Notes: generated from the letters alone by a model not told the origin. Counted from the first letter of the stretch, positions 52,263 to 61,502 are shown. The stretch: 64,000 bases of DNA from Atlantibacter subterraneus (GCF_027853245.1 NZ_JAPTZM010000002.1); one strand, 5' to 3'. Numbers and translations are program-made.

Positions 52263-54053
52263 GTGCAAACCTTTTATGCCGATCTCGCCGTCATTGGCGC
52301 TGGCGGAGCTGGACTGCGAGCGGCCATCGCCGCAGCACAAGCTAATCCTAACGCCAAAATCGCACTGATTTCTAAAGTCTACCCTATGCGCAGCCACACC
52401 GTTGCCGCCGAAGGCGGTTCCGCAGCGGTCGCGCAGGATCATGACAGCTTTGACTACCATTTCCACGATACCGTGGCGGGTGGCGACTGGCTGTGTGAGC
52501 AAGATGTGGTTGACTATTTCGTGCATCACTGCCCCACAGAGATGACACAGCTTGAGCAATGGGGATGCCCGTGGAGCCGCCGTCCGGACGGCACCGTTAA
52601 CGTGCGTCGTTTCGGCGGGATGAAAATCGAACGCACCTGGTTCGCCGCGGATAAAACCGGCTTCCACATGCTGCATACCCTGTTCCAGACCTCCCTTCAG
52701 TTCCCGCAAATTCAACGCTTCGACGAACACTTCGTGCTCGACATTCTGGTCGACGATGGCCACGCCCGCGGCCTGGTGGCGATGAATATGATGGAAGGCA
52801 CCCTGGTACAAATCCGCGCCAATGCGGTGGTGATGGCGACAGGCGGCGCAGGCCGCGTCTACCGTTACAACACCAACGGCGGGATTGTCACCGGCGACGG
52901 TATGGGCATGGCGCTAAGCCACGGCGTACCGCTACGCGATATGGAATTTGTTCAGTATCACCCGACCGGCTTGCCGGGCTCCGGCATTCTGATGACCGAA
53001 GGCTGCCGCGGCGAAGGCGGTATTCTGGTGAACAAAGACGGCTACCGTTATCTGCAGGATTACGGCATGGGCCCGGAAACGCCGTTGGGCGAACCGAAGA
53101 ACAAGTACATGGAACTTGGCCCGCGCGATAAAGTTTCTCAGGCGTTCTGGCATGAATGGCGCGCTGGCCGCACCATCCCGACGCCGCGCGGCGATGTGGT
53201 CTATCTGGATCTGCGTCACCTGGGCGAGAAGAAACTGCTTGAGCGCTTACCGTTTATCTGCGAACTCGCGAAGGCCTATGTGGGCGTCGATCCGGTTAAA
53301 GAGCCAATCCCGGTACGTCCGACCGCGCACTACACCATGGGCGGCATCGAAACCAACCAGCAGTGTGAAACCCGCATTCAGGGGCTGTTCGCCGTGGGCG
53401 AATGTTCTTCCGTGGGTCTGCACGGCGCAAACCGCCTCGGTTCTAACTCGCTGGCGGAACTGGTGGTGTTTGGTCGCATGGCGGGCGAACAGGCGATGGC
53501 GCGCTCTGCTACCGCTTCCGAAGCCAATGATTCTGCGCTCAACGCGCAGGCGGCGGACGTCGAACAACGTCTGAAAACGCTGGTGAATCAGGAAGGCAAC
53601 GAGAACTGGGCGAAGATCCGCGATGAAATGGGTCTGTCGATGGAAGAAGGCTGCGGTATCTACCGTACCCCGGAACTGATGCAGAAAACCGTGGATAAAC
53701 TCGCCGAACTTCAGGAACGCTTTAAGCGTGTGCGTATCACCGACAACTCCAGCGTGTTCAACACCGACCTGCTCTACACTATCGAGCTGGGCCACGGTCT
53801 GAATGTGGCCGAATGTATGGCGCATTCCGCTCTGGCGCGTAAAGAGTCGCGCGGGGCGCATCAGCGTCTGGATGAAGGTTGCACCGAGCGTGATGACGTC
53901 AACTTCCTGAAACACACCCTCGCCTTCCGCGACGCCAGCGGCGCGACGCGTCTGGAATACAGCGACGTGAAAATCACCACGCTGCCGCCAGCAAAACGCG
54001 TTTACGGTGCGGAAGCAGAAGCAGCCGAGAAGAAGGAGACGGCGAATGGCTGA
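52263..54053 (+). CDS. frdA: Fumarate reductase flavoprotein subunit FrdA
   Basis: FrdA carries covalent FAD and the fumarate site of menaquinol:fumarate reductase, the terminal reductase of anaerobic fumarate respiration. The 596-residue protein has GAGGAGLRAA at about 10-19, the FAD-linked histidine in MRSHTVAAEGG (about 45), and active-site stretches HPTGLPGSGILMTEGCRGEGG and GLHGANRLGSNSLAEL. The start is GTG at 52263 after GGAGG, as in E. coli. It overlaps frdB by eight bases. Expression should be anaerobic through FNR and nitrate-repressed through NarL. Confidence 0.98.
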   Translation: MQTFYADLAVIGAGGAGLRAAIAAAQANPNAKIALISKVYPMRSHTVAAEGGSAAVAQDHDSFDYHFHDTVAGGDWLCEQDVVDYFVHHCPTEMTQLEQWGCPWSRRPDGTVNVRRFGGMKIERTWFAADKTGFHMLHTLFQTSLQFPQIQRFDEHFVLDILVDDGHARGLVAMNMMEGTLVQIRANAVVMATGGAGRVYRYNTNGGIVTGDGMGMALSHGVPLRDMEFVQYHPTGLPGSGILMTEGCRGEGGILVNKDGYRYLQDYGMGPETPLGEPKNKYMELGPRDKVSQAFWHEWRAGRTIPTPRGDVVYLDLRHLGEKKLLERLPFICELAKAYVGVDPVKEPIPVRPTAHYTMGGIETNQQCETRIQGLFAVGECSSVGLHGANRLGSNSLAELVVFGRMAGEQAMARSATASEANDSALNAQAADVEQRLKTLVNQEGNENWAKIRDEMGLSMEEGCGIYRTPELMQKTVDKLAELQERFKRVRITDNSSVFNTDLLYTIELGHGLNVAECMAHSALARKESRGAHQRLDEGCTERDDVNFLKHTLAFRDASGATRLEYSDVKITTLPPAKRVYGAEAEAAEKKETANG

Positions 54054-54780
54054 GATGAAAAACCTGAAAGTTGAGGTGGTGCGTTATAACCCGGAAGTGG
54101 ATAACGCGCCCCACAGCACGTTCTATGAGGTGCCTTACGACGAGCAAACCTCGCTGCTGGATGCGTTGGGTTACATCAAAGATAATCTGGCACCGGACCT
54201 GAGCTATCGCTGGTCATGCCGTATGGCGATCTGCGGCTCCTGCGGGATGATGGTCAACAAAGTGCCGAAGCTGGCCTGTAAAACCTTCTTGCGCGATTAC
54301 GAGAAAGGCATGAAGGTCGAGGCGCTGGCGAACTTCCCGATCGAGCGCGATCTGGTGGTCGATATGACCCACTTTATTGAAAGTCTGGAAGCGATTAAGC
54401 CTTACATCATCGGCAATCCGCGCACCCCGGATCAGGGTCCGAACAACCAGACCCCGGCGCAGATGGCGAAGTACCATCAGTTCTCCGGCTGCATCAACTG
54501 CGGTCTGTGCTATGCCGCCTGCCCGCAGTTTGGTTTGAACCCGGAGTTTATCGGCCCGGCGGCCATTACGCTGGCGCACCGTTATAACCTGGATAACCGC
54601 GACCACGGCAAGAAAGAGCGTATGGCGCAGTTGAACGGCCAGAATGGCGTCTGGAGCTGTACGTTTGTGGGCTTCTGCTCTGAAGTGTGCCCGAAACATG
54701 TCGATCCGGCAGCCGCCATTCAGCAGGGCAAGGTGGAGAGTTCGAAAGACTTCTTAATCGCCACCCTGAAACCTCGCTAA
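54046..54780 (+). CDS. frdB: Fumarate reductase iron-sulfur subunit FrdB
   Basis: FrdB passes electrons from quinol to FrdA through [2Fe-2S], [4Fe-4S] and [3Fe-4S] clusters. The 244-residue protein has CRMAICGSCG plus the following cysteine for the first cluster (about 57-77), CINCGLCYAACP (about 148-159) and CSEVCPKHVDP (about 210) for the others. The ATG at 54046 gives MAEMKNLKVEV and overlaps the frdA end. Soluble, bound at the cytoplasmic face of FrdCD. Confidence 0.98.
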   Translation: MAEMKNLKVEVVRYNPEVDNAPHSTFYEVPYDEQTSLLDALGYIKDNLAPDLSYRWSCRMAICGSCGMMVNKVPKLACKTFLRDYEKGMKVEALANFPIERDLVVDMTHFIESLEAIKPYIIGNPRTPDQGPNNQTPAQMAKYHQFSGCINCGLCYAACPQFGLNPEFIGPAAITLAHRYNLDNRDHGKKERMAQLNGQNGVWSCTFVGFCSEVCPKHVDPAAAIQQGKVESSKDFLIATLKPR

Positions 54781-54790
54781 GGAGTGCATG

Positions 54791-55186
54791 ATGACAACAA
54801 AACGTAAGCCTTATGTACGGACGATGGGTCCGACCTGGTGGCGCAACCTCGGCTTTTATCGCTTTTACATGATCCGTGAAGGAACGGCGGTGCCGACCGT
54901 ATGGTTCAGCATCGTGCTGATTTACGGCCTGTTCGCGTTGAAAGGCGGCCCGGAAAGCTGGATGGGCTTTGTTGGCTTTTTGCAAAACCCAATCGTGGTG
55001 ATCCTTAACCTGATCACCCTGGCGGCGGCCGTGCTGCATACCAAAACCTGGTTTGAGCTGGCACCGAAAGCGGCCAACATCATCGTTAAGGATGAAAAAC
55101 TGGGTGCGGAGCCGATTATCAAGGGGCTCTGGGGCGTCACCATCGTGGTGACCGTGGTGATTCTGTTTGTGGCATTGTTCTGGTAA
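54791..55186 (+). CDS. frdC: Fumarate reductase membrane anchor FrdC
   Basis: FrdC is one of two membrane anchors that bind menaquinol. The 131-residue protein has three helices (about 28-50, 60-85 and 107-130) and the conserved HTKTWFELAPKA region, whose Glu is near the quinone site. It starts MTTKRKPYVR at 54791, ten bases after frdB; an ATG one codon earlier is equally close to AAGGAG. Confidence 0.97.
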   Translation: MTTKRKPYVRTMGPTWWRNLGFYRFYMIREGTAVPTVWFSIVLIYGLFALKGGPESWMGFVGFLQNPIVVILNLITLAAAVLHTKTWFELAPKAANIIVKDEKLGAEPIIKGLWGVTIVVTVVILFVALFW

Positions 55187-55195
55187 GGAGGCCCT

Positions 55196-55555
55196 GTGAT
55201 TAATCCCAATCCAAAACGTTCCGATGAGCCGGTTTTCTGGGGCTTGTTTGGCGCTGGCGGTATGTGGGGCGCGATTATTGCGCCGGTGATCGTACTGCTG
55301 GTGGGTATTATGCTGCCGCTGGGTCTCTATCCGGGCGACGCGCTGGGTTATGAGCGCGTGCTGGCATTTTCCCAAAGCTTTATTGGCCGGGTATTTCTGT
55401 TTTTGATGATTGTTCTGCCGCTGTGGTGCGGGCTTCACCGTATCCACCACGCCATGCACGATCTGAAAATTCATGTGCCGAGCGGGAAGTGGGTGTTTTA
55501 CGGCCTGGCGGCGATCCTGACCGTCGTGGCGCTGATTGGCGTGATTACGCTGTAA
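55196..55555 (+). CDS. frdD: Fumarate reductase membrane anchor FrdD
   Basis: FrdD is the second anchor of fumarate reductase. The 119-residue protein has three helices and the conserved LPLWCGLHRIHHAMHDLKIH, with histidines close to the quinone pocket. It starts with GTG at 55196 after AAGGAGG. In E. coli the ampC promoter lies inside the end of frdD; here no ampC follows and a terminator is found 20 bases after the stop. Confidence 0.97.
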   Translation: MINPNPKRSDEPVFWGLFGAGGMWGAIIAPVIVLLVGIMLPLGLYPGDALGYERVLAFSQSFIGRVFLFLMIVLPLWCGLHRIHHAMHDLKIHVPSGKWVFYGLAAILTVVALIGVITL

Positions 55556-55574
55556 GCACAACCCATTGTGAAAC

Positions 55575-55601
55575 AGGCCTGCCGATGCGCAGGCCTTTTT
55601 T
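55575..55601 (+). terminator. Terminator of frdABCD
   Basis: The stem AGGCCTGC / GCAGGCCT with a six-base loop is followed by six T. The T-run reaches the stop codon of the convergent DUF202 gene. Confidence 0.92.
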
Positions 55602-55875
55602 ATGCCATCAGATGGCGTAATGCATTTAACAATAGCAGCAGCCCGGCGGCACAAAGGCTGAGCGAAATCAGCGGTTTTCCGACGCGTTGATGCCCGTTAA
55701 ACAAAATCGACGCCGCCGCGACGCCACACATCAGGGTTGCCGCCCCGTAAAACAGATTGCCGTCGCGGCACCAGCCGCGAAAGCAGAGCAGCGCAAACAG
55801 CGCCAGCGAGAAGCGGGTGCGTGACCAGGCGAGCCGGGTGCGTTCCGGCTGCAAGCCCGGATCGCGGGCCATCAT
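55600..55875 (-). CDS. DUF202 membrane protein, YidG-like
   Basis: This 91-residue inner-membrane protein has about three helices and the DUF202 opening DPGLQPERTRLAWSRTRFSL, close to E. coli YidG (DPGLQPERTSLAWFRT as I recall). The function is unknown. Its ATG at 55875 overlaps the stop of the upstream YidH-like gene (ATGA), and it is the last gene of the sulfatase/PTS operon. In E. coli yidG and yidH also sit in a sulfatase cluster (yidF to yidK), so the association recurs. Confidence 0.82.
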   Translation of the reverse strand: MMARDPGLQPERTRLAWSRTRFSLALFALLCFRGWCRDGNLFYGAATLMCGVAAASILFNGHQRVGKPLISLSLCAAGLLLLLNALRHLMA

Positions 55876-56264
55876 GGCGCGTTCTGCCAGAACAGAACTG
55901 CCAGCAGTATCGCCACCAGCGTCATAAATCCGCTGAGCATCAACAGAAAACGCGTGTAGGGCAGCTCGCACTCAAGGCGCATAGCGTGCTCGTTACGCCG
56001 CCATCTGCGCCAGGACGTGACGCTTAGCGCAATGCCGCCCATCACCAGCAGCATCACCAGGCCGAATCGTAAATCCGGCGAGCCGAGATGGGGTGAAAAC
56101 TGGTCAATGCCGACCGCCCCCGCCAGCAACGCCAAAGCAGTGCGGATCCAGGCCAGAAAAGTGCGTTCGTTAGCTAACGTAAACCGGTAATCCGGGGTTT
56201 TGCCCGACAACCACCATTGCCCTTTTCCCGTCGCCTGGGCAGGCGCATTATCCTGTTGATTCAC
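55872..56264 (-). CDS. DUF202 membrane protein, YidH-like
   Basis: This 130-residue protein has three membrane helices and the DUF202 motif TPDYRFTLANERTFLAWIRTALALLAGAVG, very like E. coli YidH (115 residues). The N-terminal 25 residues are a polar extension. It overlaps the end of the RpiR gene by 17 bases and the start of the YidG-like gene by four, so the three are translationally coupled. Its role is unknown; its constant company suggests a part in handling sulfate esters or their products at the membrane, which is an inference. Confidence 0.84.
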   Translation of the reverse strand: MNQQDNAPAQATGKGQWWLSGKTPDYRFTLANERTFLAWIRTALALLAGAVGIDQFSPHLGSPDLRFGLVMLLVMGGIALSVTSWRRWRRNEHAMRLECELPYTRFLLMLSGFMTLVAILLAVLFWQNAP

Positions 56265-57129
56265 GCTTAATCCGTTCTTTTATCAGTATTTCTTTAATCG
56301 ATAACCCGGGCGAATCCGTATCCCTGAAATTGTACCGGGTCACCTCCGTACACAAAAATTCGATCATAAACAGCTGCGATACGCGGGTGCCGATGGAATC
56401 TCCCTGATAGCGCGCGCTTTCACCGCAGGTCAGTAAAAAGGCGTCTGCCAGTTCATTTAACGGCGAAACGGTGCGATGGGTAATGGCTAAACGGAACGCC
56501 CCGGCTTTTTGCGCCAGCTTAAACGCGTTGACCACTTCCGGGGTTTCGCCGGAGTGCGAAAACGCCACCACCAGGTCATCAGGCTTGAGGTTCGCCAGCT
56601 TCAGGGTCATTGTAAAACGATCGGTAAAGGCTTCAGAATCGATGCCGATACGGTTCATTTTGTCCCGCGCTTCCATGGCCGCCAGGCCGGACGCGCCAAA
56701 GCCAACAAACATCACGCGGCGGGCGGCAATAAATCGCTCAACGATAGTTTTGAGCTTTTTCATGTCCACCAGGTCGATAGTATCCTGCACCGTGGTTTCG
56801 ATGGTCATGGCGATTTTTTGCGCCACATCGTTACGCGAATCGCCGACAAAAATATCCGGCGATGAGGGCAGCGTCAGATCGCTCTCCTCCAGCAGCTCGC
56901 GTTGCAGCTCTGCTTTAAGGTTAAGCAGCCCGCCATAGCCAATCTTTTTGCAAAACCGCACGATGGTGGCCTCGCTGACCGCAATCTCCTGCGACAGCTT
57001 TTTGACCGGCAGCTGCACGAAGCGCCCGGCGTTGTGCAGAATAAACTCCGCGATCGCGCGATCCTTATCCGCCAGCGTGGCCAGAATATTGGCGATATAA
57101 ACCCTGACGTTTTCTCTGTTGATGCTCAT
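56248..57129 (-). CDS. RpiR-family transcriptional regulator
   Basis: This 293-residue regulator has an N-terminal RpiR helix-turn-helix (about 1-78; VKKLSQEIAVSEATIVRFCKKIGYGG) and a C-terminal SIS domain (about 120-255; VMFVGFGASGLAAMEARDKMNRIG, VVAFSHSGETPEVVNAFKLAQKAGA) that binds phosphosugars. The start at 57129 has AGAGAG upstream; a longer frame to 57171 would run back through the promoter-proximal gap. Within the PTS-sulfatase operon it probably senses the imported phosphosugar. A palindrome at 61417-61432 is a candidate operator. Confidence 0.9.
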   Translation of the reverse strand: MSINRENVRVYIANILATLADKDRAIAEFILHNAGRFVQLPVKKLSQEIAVSEATIVRFCKKIGYGGLLNLKAELQRELLEESDLTLPSSPDIFVGDSRNDVAQKIAMTIETTVQDTIDLVDMKKLKTIVERFIAARRVMFVGFGASGLAAMEARDKMNRIGIDSEAFTDRFTMTLKLANLKPDDLVVAFSHSGETPEVVNAFKLAQKAGAFRLAITHRTVSPLNELADAFLLTCGESARYQGDSIGTRVSQLFMIEFLCTEVTRYNFRDTDSPGLSIKEILIKERIKRESTG

Positions 57130-57172
57130 AGACGGCTCTCTGGACGATTCACTGCCCGCTATTTTAGCCATC

Positions 57173-58048
57173 TCACCGCGCGCCGTCTGCCGGGAATACC
57201 ATATCCAGCTGCTGTTGATAAACTGCGCCAGCCGCCAACCACTGCATCCCCCGCTTTTCGCGCTGCTGCCCGGAGGCGTCCGGCGCGTCGGTCGTGCCGG
57301 ACAGCGGTTCGATACACAGCAAATCCGCCCCCGGCACGCCCCATAACGCCACCCAGGGCTGATGGGTTAACCGGTATTGCAGTACCCTGCGCCCCTCTGG
57401 CGATATCACGTTAACCCGGCGTCCCTGGCATCCGGCAAAATAAACAGCCCCGTGGCAAAACGCGTCCGGCGTGAGCGTAAATTCGCGCACTGTACCGGCG
57501 TTTTGCGTCAGGCTTAGCGTCCGGTCGCGGGTATAGAACGGGCCGGTAACCATCGCGTCGTCAAACGTGACGCGCCAGCCGTGCTCTTGCGCGACTGGCA
57601 GGGCGAAACCGGGATGGTAACCCAGCGAAAAGCACAGCGGCTGGCGATCCTGGTTGGTCACCCGCCAGACAATTCGCACCCCCGTATCCAGCAGTTGATA
57701 GTCCACCTGCACCGAAAACAGAAACGGCCAGATATTTAAGGTTTCATCCGTCGCGTGGCTAATCAGGCTTAGCGTGCAGGGCGAATGCTTTAACAATGAA
57801 AACGTCTGATGACGCAAAAAACCATGGGCGGGCAGCGGGTAAAATTTTTCGTCATCCCATAGCCCGTTATGGATTAACCGCCCTACTACCGGAAAAAGCA
57901 GTGGCGCAGTGCTTTTCCACGTTTTGTCATCCGGCGTCCAGAGCCACTCCCGGCCAGCAGATTTCTCGGTCAACAGACGCATTTCCGCGCCTCGCGCACT
58001 GACCGCCATCCGCCAGCGCGCATTTTCCAGTGTCCAGGTTTGCGCCAT
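57173..58048 (-). CDS. Aldose 1-epimerase family protein
   Basis: This 291-residue protein of the galactose-mutarotase superfamily interconverts sugar anomers. Family residues include the histidine of PAHGFLRHQ (about 84), the conserved LGYHPGFALP (about 143-152) and the acidic region near the C-terminus (LLCIEPLSG, Glu about 248). It belongs to the YeaD/YihR-like branch rather than GalM by length. It lies six bases after the sulfatase gene and 43 before the RpiR gene, so it most likely acts on the desulfated sugar or its precursor. Confidence 0.88.
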   Translation of the reverse strand: MAQTWTLENARWRMAVSARGAEMRLLTEKSAGREWLWTPDDKTWKSTAPLLFPVVGRLIHNGLWDDEKFYPLPAHGFLRHQTFSLLKHSPCTLSLISHATDETLNIWPFLFSVQVDYQLLDTGVRIVWRVTNQDRQPLCFSLGYHPGFALPVAQEHGWRVTFDDAMVTGPFYTRDRTLSLTQNAGTVREFTLTPDAFCHGAVYFAGCQGRRVNVISPEGRRVLQYRLTHQPWVALWGVPGADLLCIEPLSGTTDAPDASGQQREKRGMQWLAAGAVYQQQLDMVFPADGAR

Positions 58049-58054
58049 AAATCC

Positions 58055-59815
58055 TCAGTCAATCCGCAACAGTAGCCGTACCTGATAATTCAGCGCGGCC
58101 TGCTTCTCAGCAGCAAATAACCTGTCGATGGCCGTAAACACCGAGGCTTCCGTCAACAGCGTTTCCGGGTCAAAACAGCCAAACAGATCGTCGTCAGTGT
58201 TGCCCTGCTCCGCCAGCGCCCGCGCCACAAACTGCAACGCTTCGGCTACGCCACGGTGCTCGCCGCGATAGCCGCGCTGCGCCAGCCACGCGTCGCTTTG
58301 CCATAACGTCTGGAATGCCTGCTCCTGCTCCACCGTCGGCGCGTCCAGCTGGAAGCGGGTATACAGCTCCTCCGGCGCATCATGCTGTTGCAACACCGGG
58401 ATCATCGCCCTGGCAAAATGCAGTGCATAACTCACGTTATTGATGTTGTGCTGCTGATGCGGGTCGCTTTGCAGATTGAACAGCTTATCGCCGAAGCGCC
58501 ACGGATTGAGATACCCGAAGCTTGCCGGGATTTTCATCACCTGCGCGCCCTGGGTGAAATCAAAACCAGGGTGGAGGGTGATATCGGTCAGTTCGCTGAT
58601 TTTAAACGGGCTGTCGATACGCGTCGGCATCAGGGTATATTCGAACAGGTGCCGCTTGCCCTCTTCACGCGGCGCGCGCATATAAACGGACTGGCCGTCG
58701 GTAATGTTGATATGCCCACCAAAATAGCCAAACAGCGCGTAATCGCGGATTTTTTCATCGTTGCGCACCACGGGCAGCAGCGACTGGCCGGTCATCGACG
58801 CGGGCTTTTCAACGCCGAAGAAGTCCAGCAGCGTAGCCGGGATATCAATGGTTTGCGCCAGCGCCCCGCGCCGCTCACCCTGCACTTTGCAGCGTGGATC
58901 GCGAATAAAGAACGGCGTGTTAGCGATTTCGTTGTACACCGGCATGATATTTTTGCCCCACCACTGATGCTCGCCCAGCAGGAAGCCATGGTCGGTGCAG
59001 ACGATAAACAGCGTATCTTCCCACAGCCCGCTCGCCTTGAGCTTATCCATCACCTGGCCGAGATAGTCGTCACACATGGTGATCAGCGCCTGGTAGAATT
59101 TGCGCACCTTTTCATCGTTTTCGCCACCGGGGCTACCGCAGTAGTACGGCACCCAGCCGTCAAATTCGCCGGGCTTGCAGCCGTATTGGGCCAGATATTT
59201 CTCCGGCACGAAAAACGGTTCGTGAGGATCGAAACACTCGATTTGCAGGAACCAGTTATCCTGATCTTTATTGGTGTCGATAAAATCTAACCCGGCTTTG
59301 ATGGTGCGATGGGTATAGTGTTGTTCAATCCCCGGCATCGCAGCGCGGTTGATCAGATCCTGGGTCATGCGCCCGCTGCGCCGCTTAAAGGTTTCTTTGT
59401 CTTCCATGCCCTGCCAGGCGATGGTGGGTTTTGCGACCTGGCCAATCCAGCAGTCGCCCTCCTGGCCGCGAATAAACTCAAAGGTGGAATAGCGGGTGTG
59501 ATACGTCGCCCCGCCGTCGCGCCAGTAGTGCTTATGGTCGGTCACCATATGCGTATGGATACCCTGCCTGTGCAGCGCCTGCGGCATCGAAAAATCAAAG
59601 GGTTCGAGCGGCCCCCAACTGCGGTGCAGGAAGTTATAGCGCCCGGTGTGCAGTTCCCGGCGCGCAGGCATGCAGGGCATACTTCCCACAAAGAAGTTGT
59701 CAAACTGCACCGACTCGCGGGCGAGCCGGGTAAAGTTTGGGGTGATCGCCGTGCCGCCATACGGGGCCAGCTGATGACGGGTCAGGGTGTCAAACATCAA
59801 CATTACAGCTTTCAT
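58055..59815 (-). CDS. Cytoplasmic Cys-type sulfatase
   Basis: This 586-residue sulfatase (alkaline-phosphatase superfamily) removes sulfate from an ester. The formylglycine signature CMPARRELHTG starts at Cys48, the residue a maturase converts. Metal ligands are in FDTL (Asp9) and TDHGFLLGEHQWWGK; FDPHEPFF is also typical. No signal peptide is present: the fold begins at residue 1, so it works in the cytoplasm, unlike most bacterial sulfatases. It lies 29 bases after the PTS permease gene, and the matching anaerobic maturase is divergent at 61557. The natural substrate is probably a sulfated sugar brought in by that permease; it is not stated by the sequence. Confidence 0.92.
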   Translation of the reverse strand: MKAVMLMFDTLTRHQLAPYGGTAITPNFTRLARESVQFDNFFVGSMPCMPARRELHTGRYNFLHRSWGPLEPFDFSMPQALHRQGIHTHMVTDHKHYWRDGGATYHTRYSTFEFIRGQEGDCWIGQVAKPTIAWQGMEDKETFKRRSGRMTQDLINRAAMPGIEQHYTHRTIKAGLDFIDTNKDQDNWFLQIECFDPHEPFFVPEKYLAQYGCKPGEFDGWVPYYCGSPGGENDEKVRKFYQALITMCDDYLGQVMDKLKASGLWEDTLFIVCTDHGFLLGEHQWWGKNIMPVYNEIANTPFFIRDPRCKVQGERRGALAQTIDIPATLLDFFGVEKPASMTGQSLLPVVRNDEKIRDYALFGYFGGHINITDGQSVYMRAPREEGKRHLFEYTLMPTRIDSPFKISELTDITLHPGFDFTQGAQVMKIPASFGYLNPWRFGDKLFNLQSDPHQQHNINNVSYALHFARAMIPVLQQHDAPEELYTRFQLDAPTVEQEQAFQTLWQSDAWLAQRGYRGEHRGVAEALQFVARALAEQGNTDDDLFGCFDPETLLTEASVFTAIDRLFAAEKQAALNYQVRLLLRID

Positions 59816-59844
59816 ACATTCCTCTCGTCGCGTGAGCGACGCCG

Positions 59845-61386
59845 TTACAGACCTAAATACTCTTCGACTTCGTTTTTGATCAGCGTGACGTGCGGTCCAA
59901 ACACCACCTGTACGCCCTCGCCGCGCAGGAATGCGCCCCGGCTGCCGGAGGCCTTAAAGTCATCCAGTTTGACCCGACCCGGCTCTTTCACCGTGACCCG
60001 CAGGCGAGTGGCGCAGCAATCCACGTCGAGAATATTTTCCCGGCCTCCCAGTGCGGAGACGATCATTGACGGACGGGCGGCTTTATCGCTGACTTCCGCT
60101 GCGGCTTCATCAGCCGGTTCGTCTTCACGGCCTGGCGTTTTCAACTGACGCCACTGAATCAAAAAGCGGAAAGAGAAGTAGTAGAGGCAGAACATCACCG
60201 CGCCAAGCGGCAGCATCAGCAGCCAGTTGGTTTTGGCATTGCCCTGGAGAACGCCGAACAATAAGAAATCGATCAGGCCGCCGGAGAAAGTCTGCCCGAC
60301 GGTAATCGCCAGCACGTGGGTGAGCATAAAGGCCACGCCGGTCAAAACGATATGCACCACATACAGCAGCGGCGCGCAGAACATAAAGGCAAATTCCAGC
60401 GGTTCAGTAATGCCGGTAACAAACGAAGTCAGCGCCGCCGACAGCATCAGGCTGGCGACTTTGGTGCGATTTTCACGCTTCGAACAGTGGTAGATAGCCA
60501 GCGCCGCGCCCGGCAGGCCAAACATAAAATCAGCAAAACGCCCGGCCATGAAGCGCGACACGCCGATGTAATATTGCGTCACGCTGGGATCGGCCAGTTG
60601 GGCGAAGAAAATCTTCTGGGTGCCCTGGACTACGTGGCCGTTGACCATCACTTCGCCACCCACGCTGGTCATCCAGAACGGCAAATAGAACAGGTGGTGA
60701 AGCCCGAGCGGGATCAGGCATTTCAGGATCATGCCGTAGAACAGCGTACCGATATAACCGGTTTTCTCCACCAGGCCGCCCAGGTGGGTAATGCCCGCCT
60801 GCACCGGCGGCCAGATCCAGAACAGCAGCACGCCAAGCAGGATCGCGAAAAATGAGGTGACGATGGGAACGAAGCGTGAACCGCTGAAAAACGCCAGCAG
60901 GTTCGGCAGCTCGGTTTTACTGAACCGCCCGTGCAGCCAGGCGGTCAGCAGGCCGCTGATAATGCCGCCCATCACGCCGGTCTGAAGCGTCACGATGCCC
61001 AACACGCTCGCCTGCCCTGCGGCGGCAAAATTCTCCGTTGCCAGGGTGCCGGTTAAAAACAGCATGGCGTTGATGGCTTTGTTCATCACGATAAAGCACA
61101 GCACGGCGGCTAAACCTGCGGTGCCTTTATCGCTGCGTGCCAGCCCGACGGCGATCCCCACGGCAAACAGCAGTGCCAGGTTATCAAACACCACGCTGCC
61201 GCACATTTTCATCAGCGTGAAAATGGCTTGCAGCACGGCATTGTCGAGTAGAGAGTAGGTTTCGATAGTAATCGGATTAGAAAAAACGCCGCCGATCCCC
61301 AGCAGGAGACCCGCGGCGGGCAGCACGGCAATGGGCAGCATAAACGACTTGCCCAGATTTTGTGCACCAGCAAAAAGTTTGCTCAT
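59845..61386 (-). CDS. PTS sugar permease, EIICB of the glucose/maltose type
   Basis: This 513-residue phosphotransferase permease has an EIIC domain (about 1-415, with AVLPAAGLLLGIGG, HHLFYLPFW and the signature GITEPLEF) and a C-terminal EIIB domain (about 430-513) whose phosphorylated cysteine is Cys458 in DCCATRLR. It resembles MalX/PtsG-type transporters. No EIIA is encoded nearby, so it would use EIIA-Glc (Crr). It is first in the operon with the sulfatase, epimerase and RpiR regulator, so it probably imports and phosphorylates a sulfated sugar. Confidence 0.93.
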   Translation of the reverse strand: MSKLFAGAQNLGKSFMLPIAVLPAAGLLLGIGGVFSNPITIETYSLLDNAVLQAIFTLMKMCGSVVFDNLALLFAVGIAVGLARSDKGTAGLAAVLCFIVMNKAINAMLFLTGTLATENFAAAGQASVLGIVTLQTGVMGGIISGLLTAWLHGRFSKTELPNLLAFFSGSRFVPIVTSFFAILLGVLLFWIWPPVQAGITHLGGLVEKTGYIGTLFYGMILKCLIPLGLHHLFYLPFWMTSVGGEVMVNGHVVQGTQKIFFAQLADPSVTQYYIGVSRFMAGRFADFMFGLPGAALAIYHCSKRENRTKVASLMLSAALTSFVTGITEPLEFAFMFCAPLLYVVHIVLTGVAFMLTHVLAITVGQTFSGGLIDFLLFGVLQGNAKTNWLLMLPLGAVMFCLYYFSFRFLIQWRQLKTPGREDEPADEAAAEVSDKAARPSMIVSALGGRENILDVDCCATRLRVTVKEPGRVKLDDFKASGSRGAFLRGEGVQVVFGPHVTLIKNEVEEYLGL

Positions 61387-61416
61387 GGTGTATCCCTGGT
61401 GTTGGTATAGTTAATT

Positions 61417-61432
61417 TGAATATTAAATTTCA
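61417..61432. promoter_or_regulatory. Candidate RpiR operator upstream of the PTS gene
   Basis: An imperfect palindrome, TGAATATTAAATTTCA (12 of 16 positions symmetric, outer TGAA/TTCA intact), lies 31 bases before the PTS start in an AT-rich tract. RpiR-family regulators often bind A/T-rich palindromes of this kind near the start site. Prediction only. Confidence 0.4.
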
Positions 61433-61502
61433 TTGAAAGATTGTCTTTGTGAAATTATTATTTCTACAGGCGCGACCCACTGTCAATCCTTAATGTCTAA
61501 AG

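Noticed and set aside
55556..55871. ampC or ampR after frdD
   Set aside because: A beta-lactamase gene was looked for because it is the usual neighbour in E. coli, Citrobacter and Enterobacter; none is present and the space holds the YidG-like gene.
58382..60148. Two long plus-strand frames opposite the sulfatase and PTS genes
   Set aside because: Both are antisense to well-supported genes and have no start signal or family resemblance.
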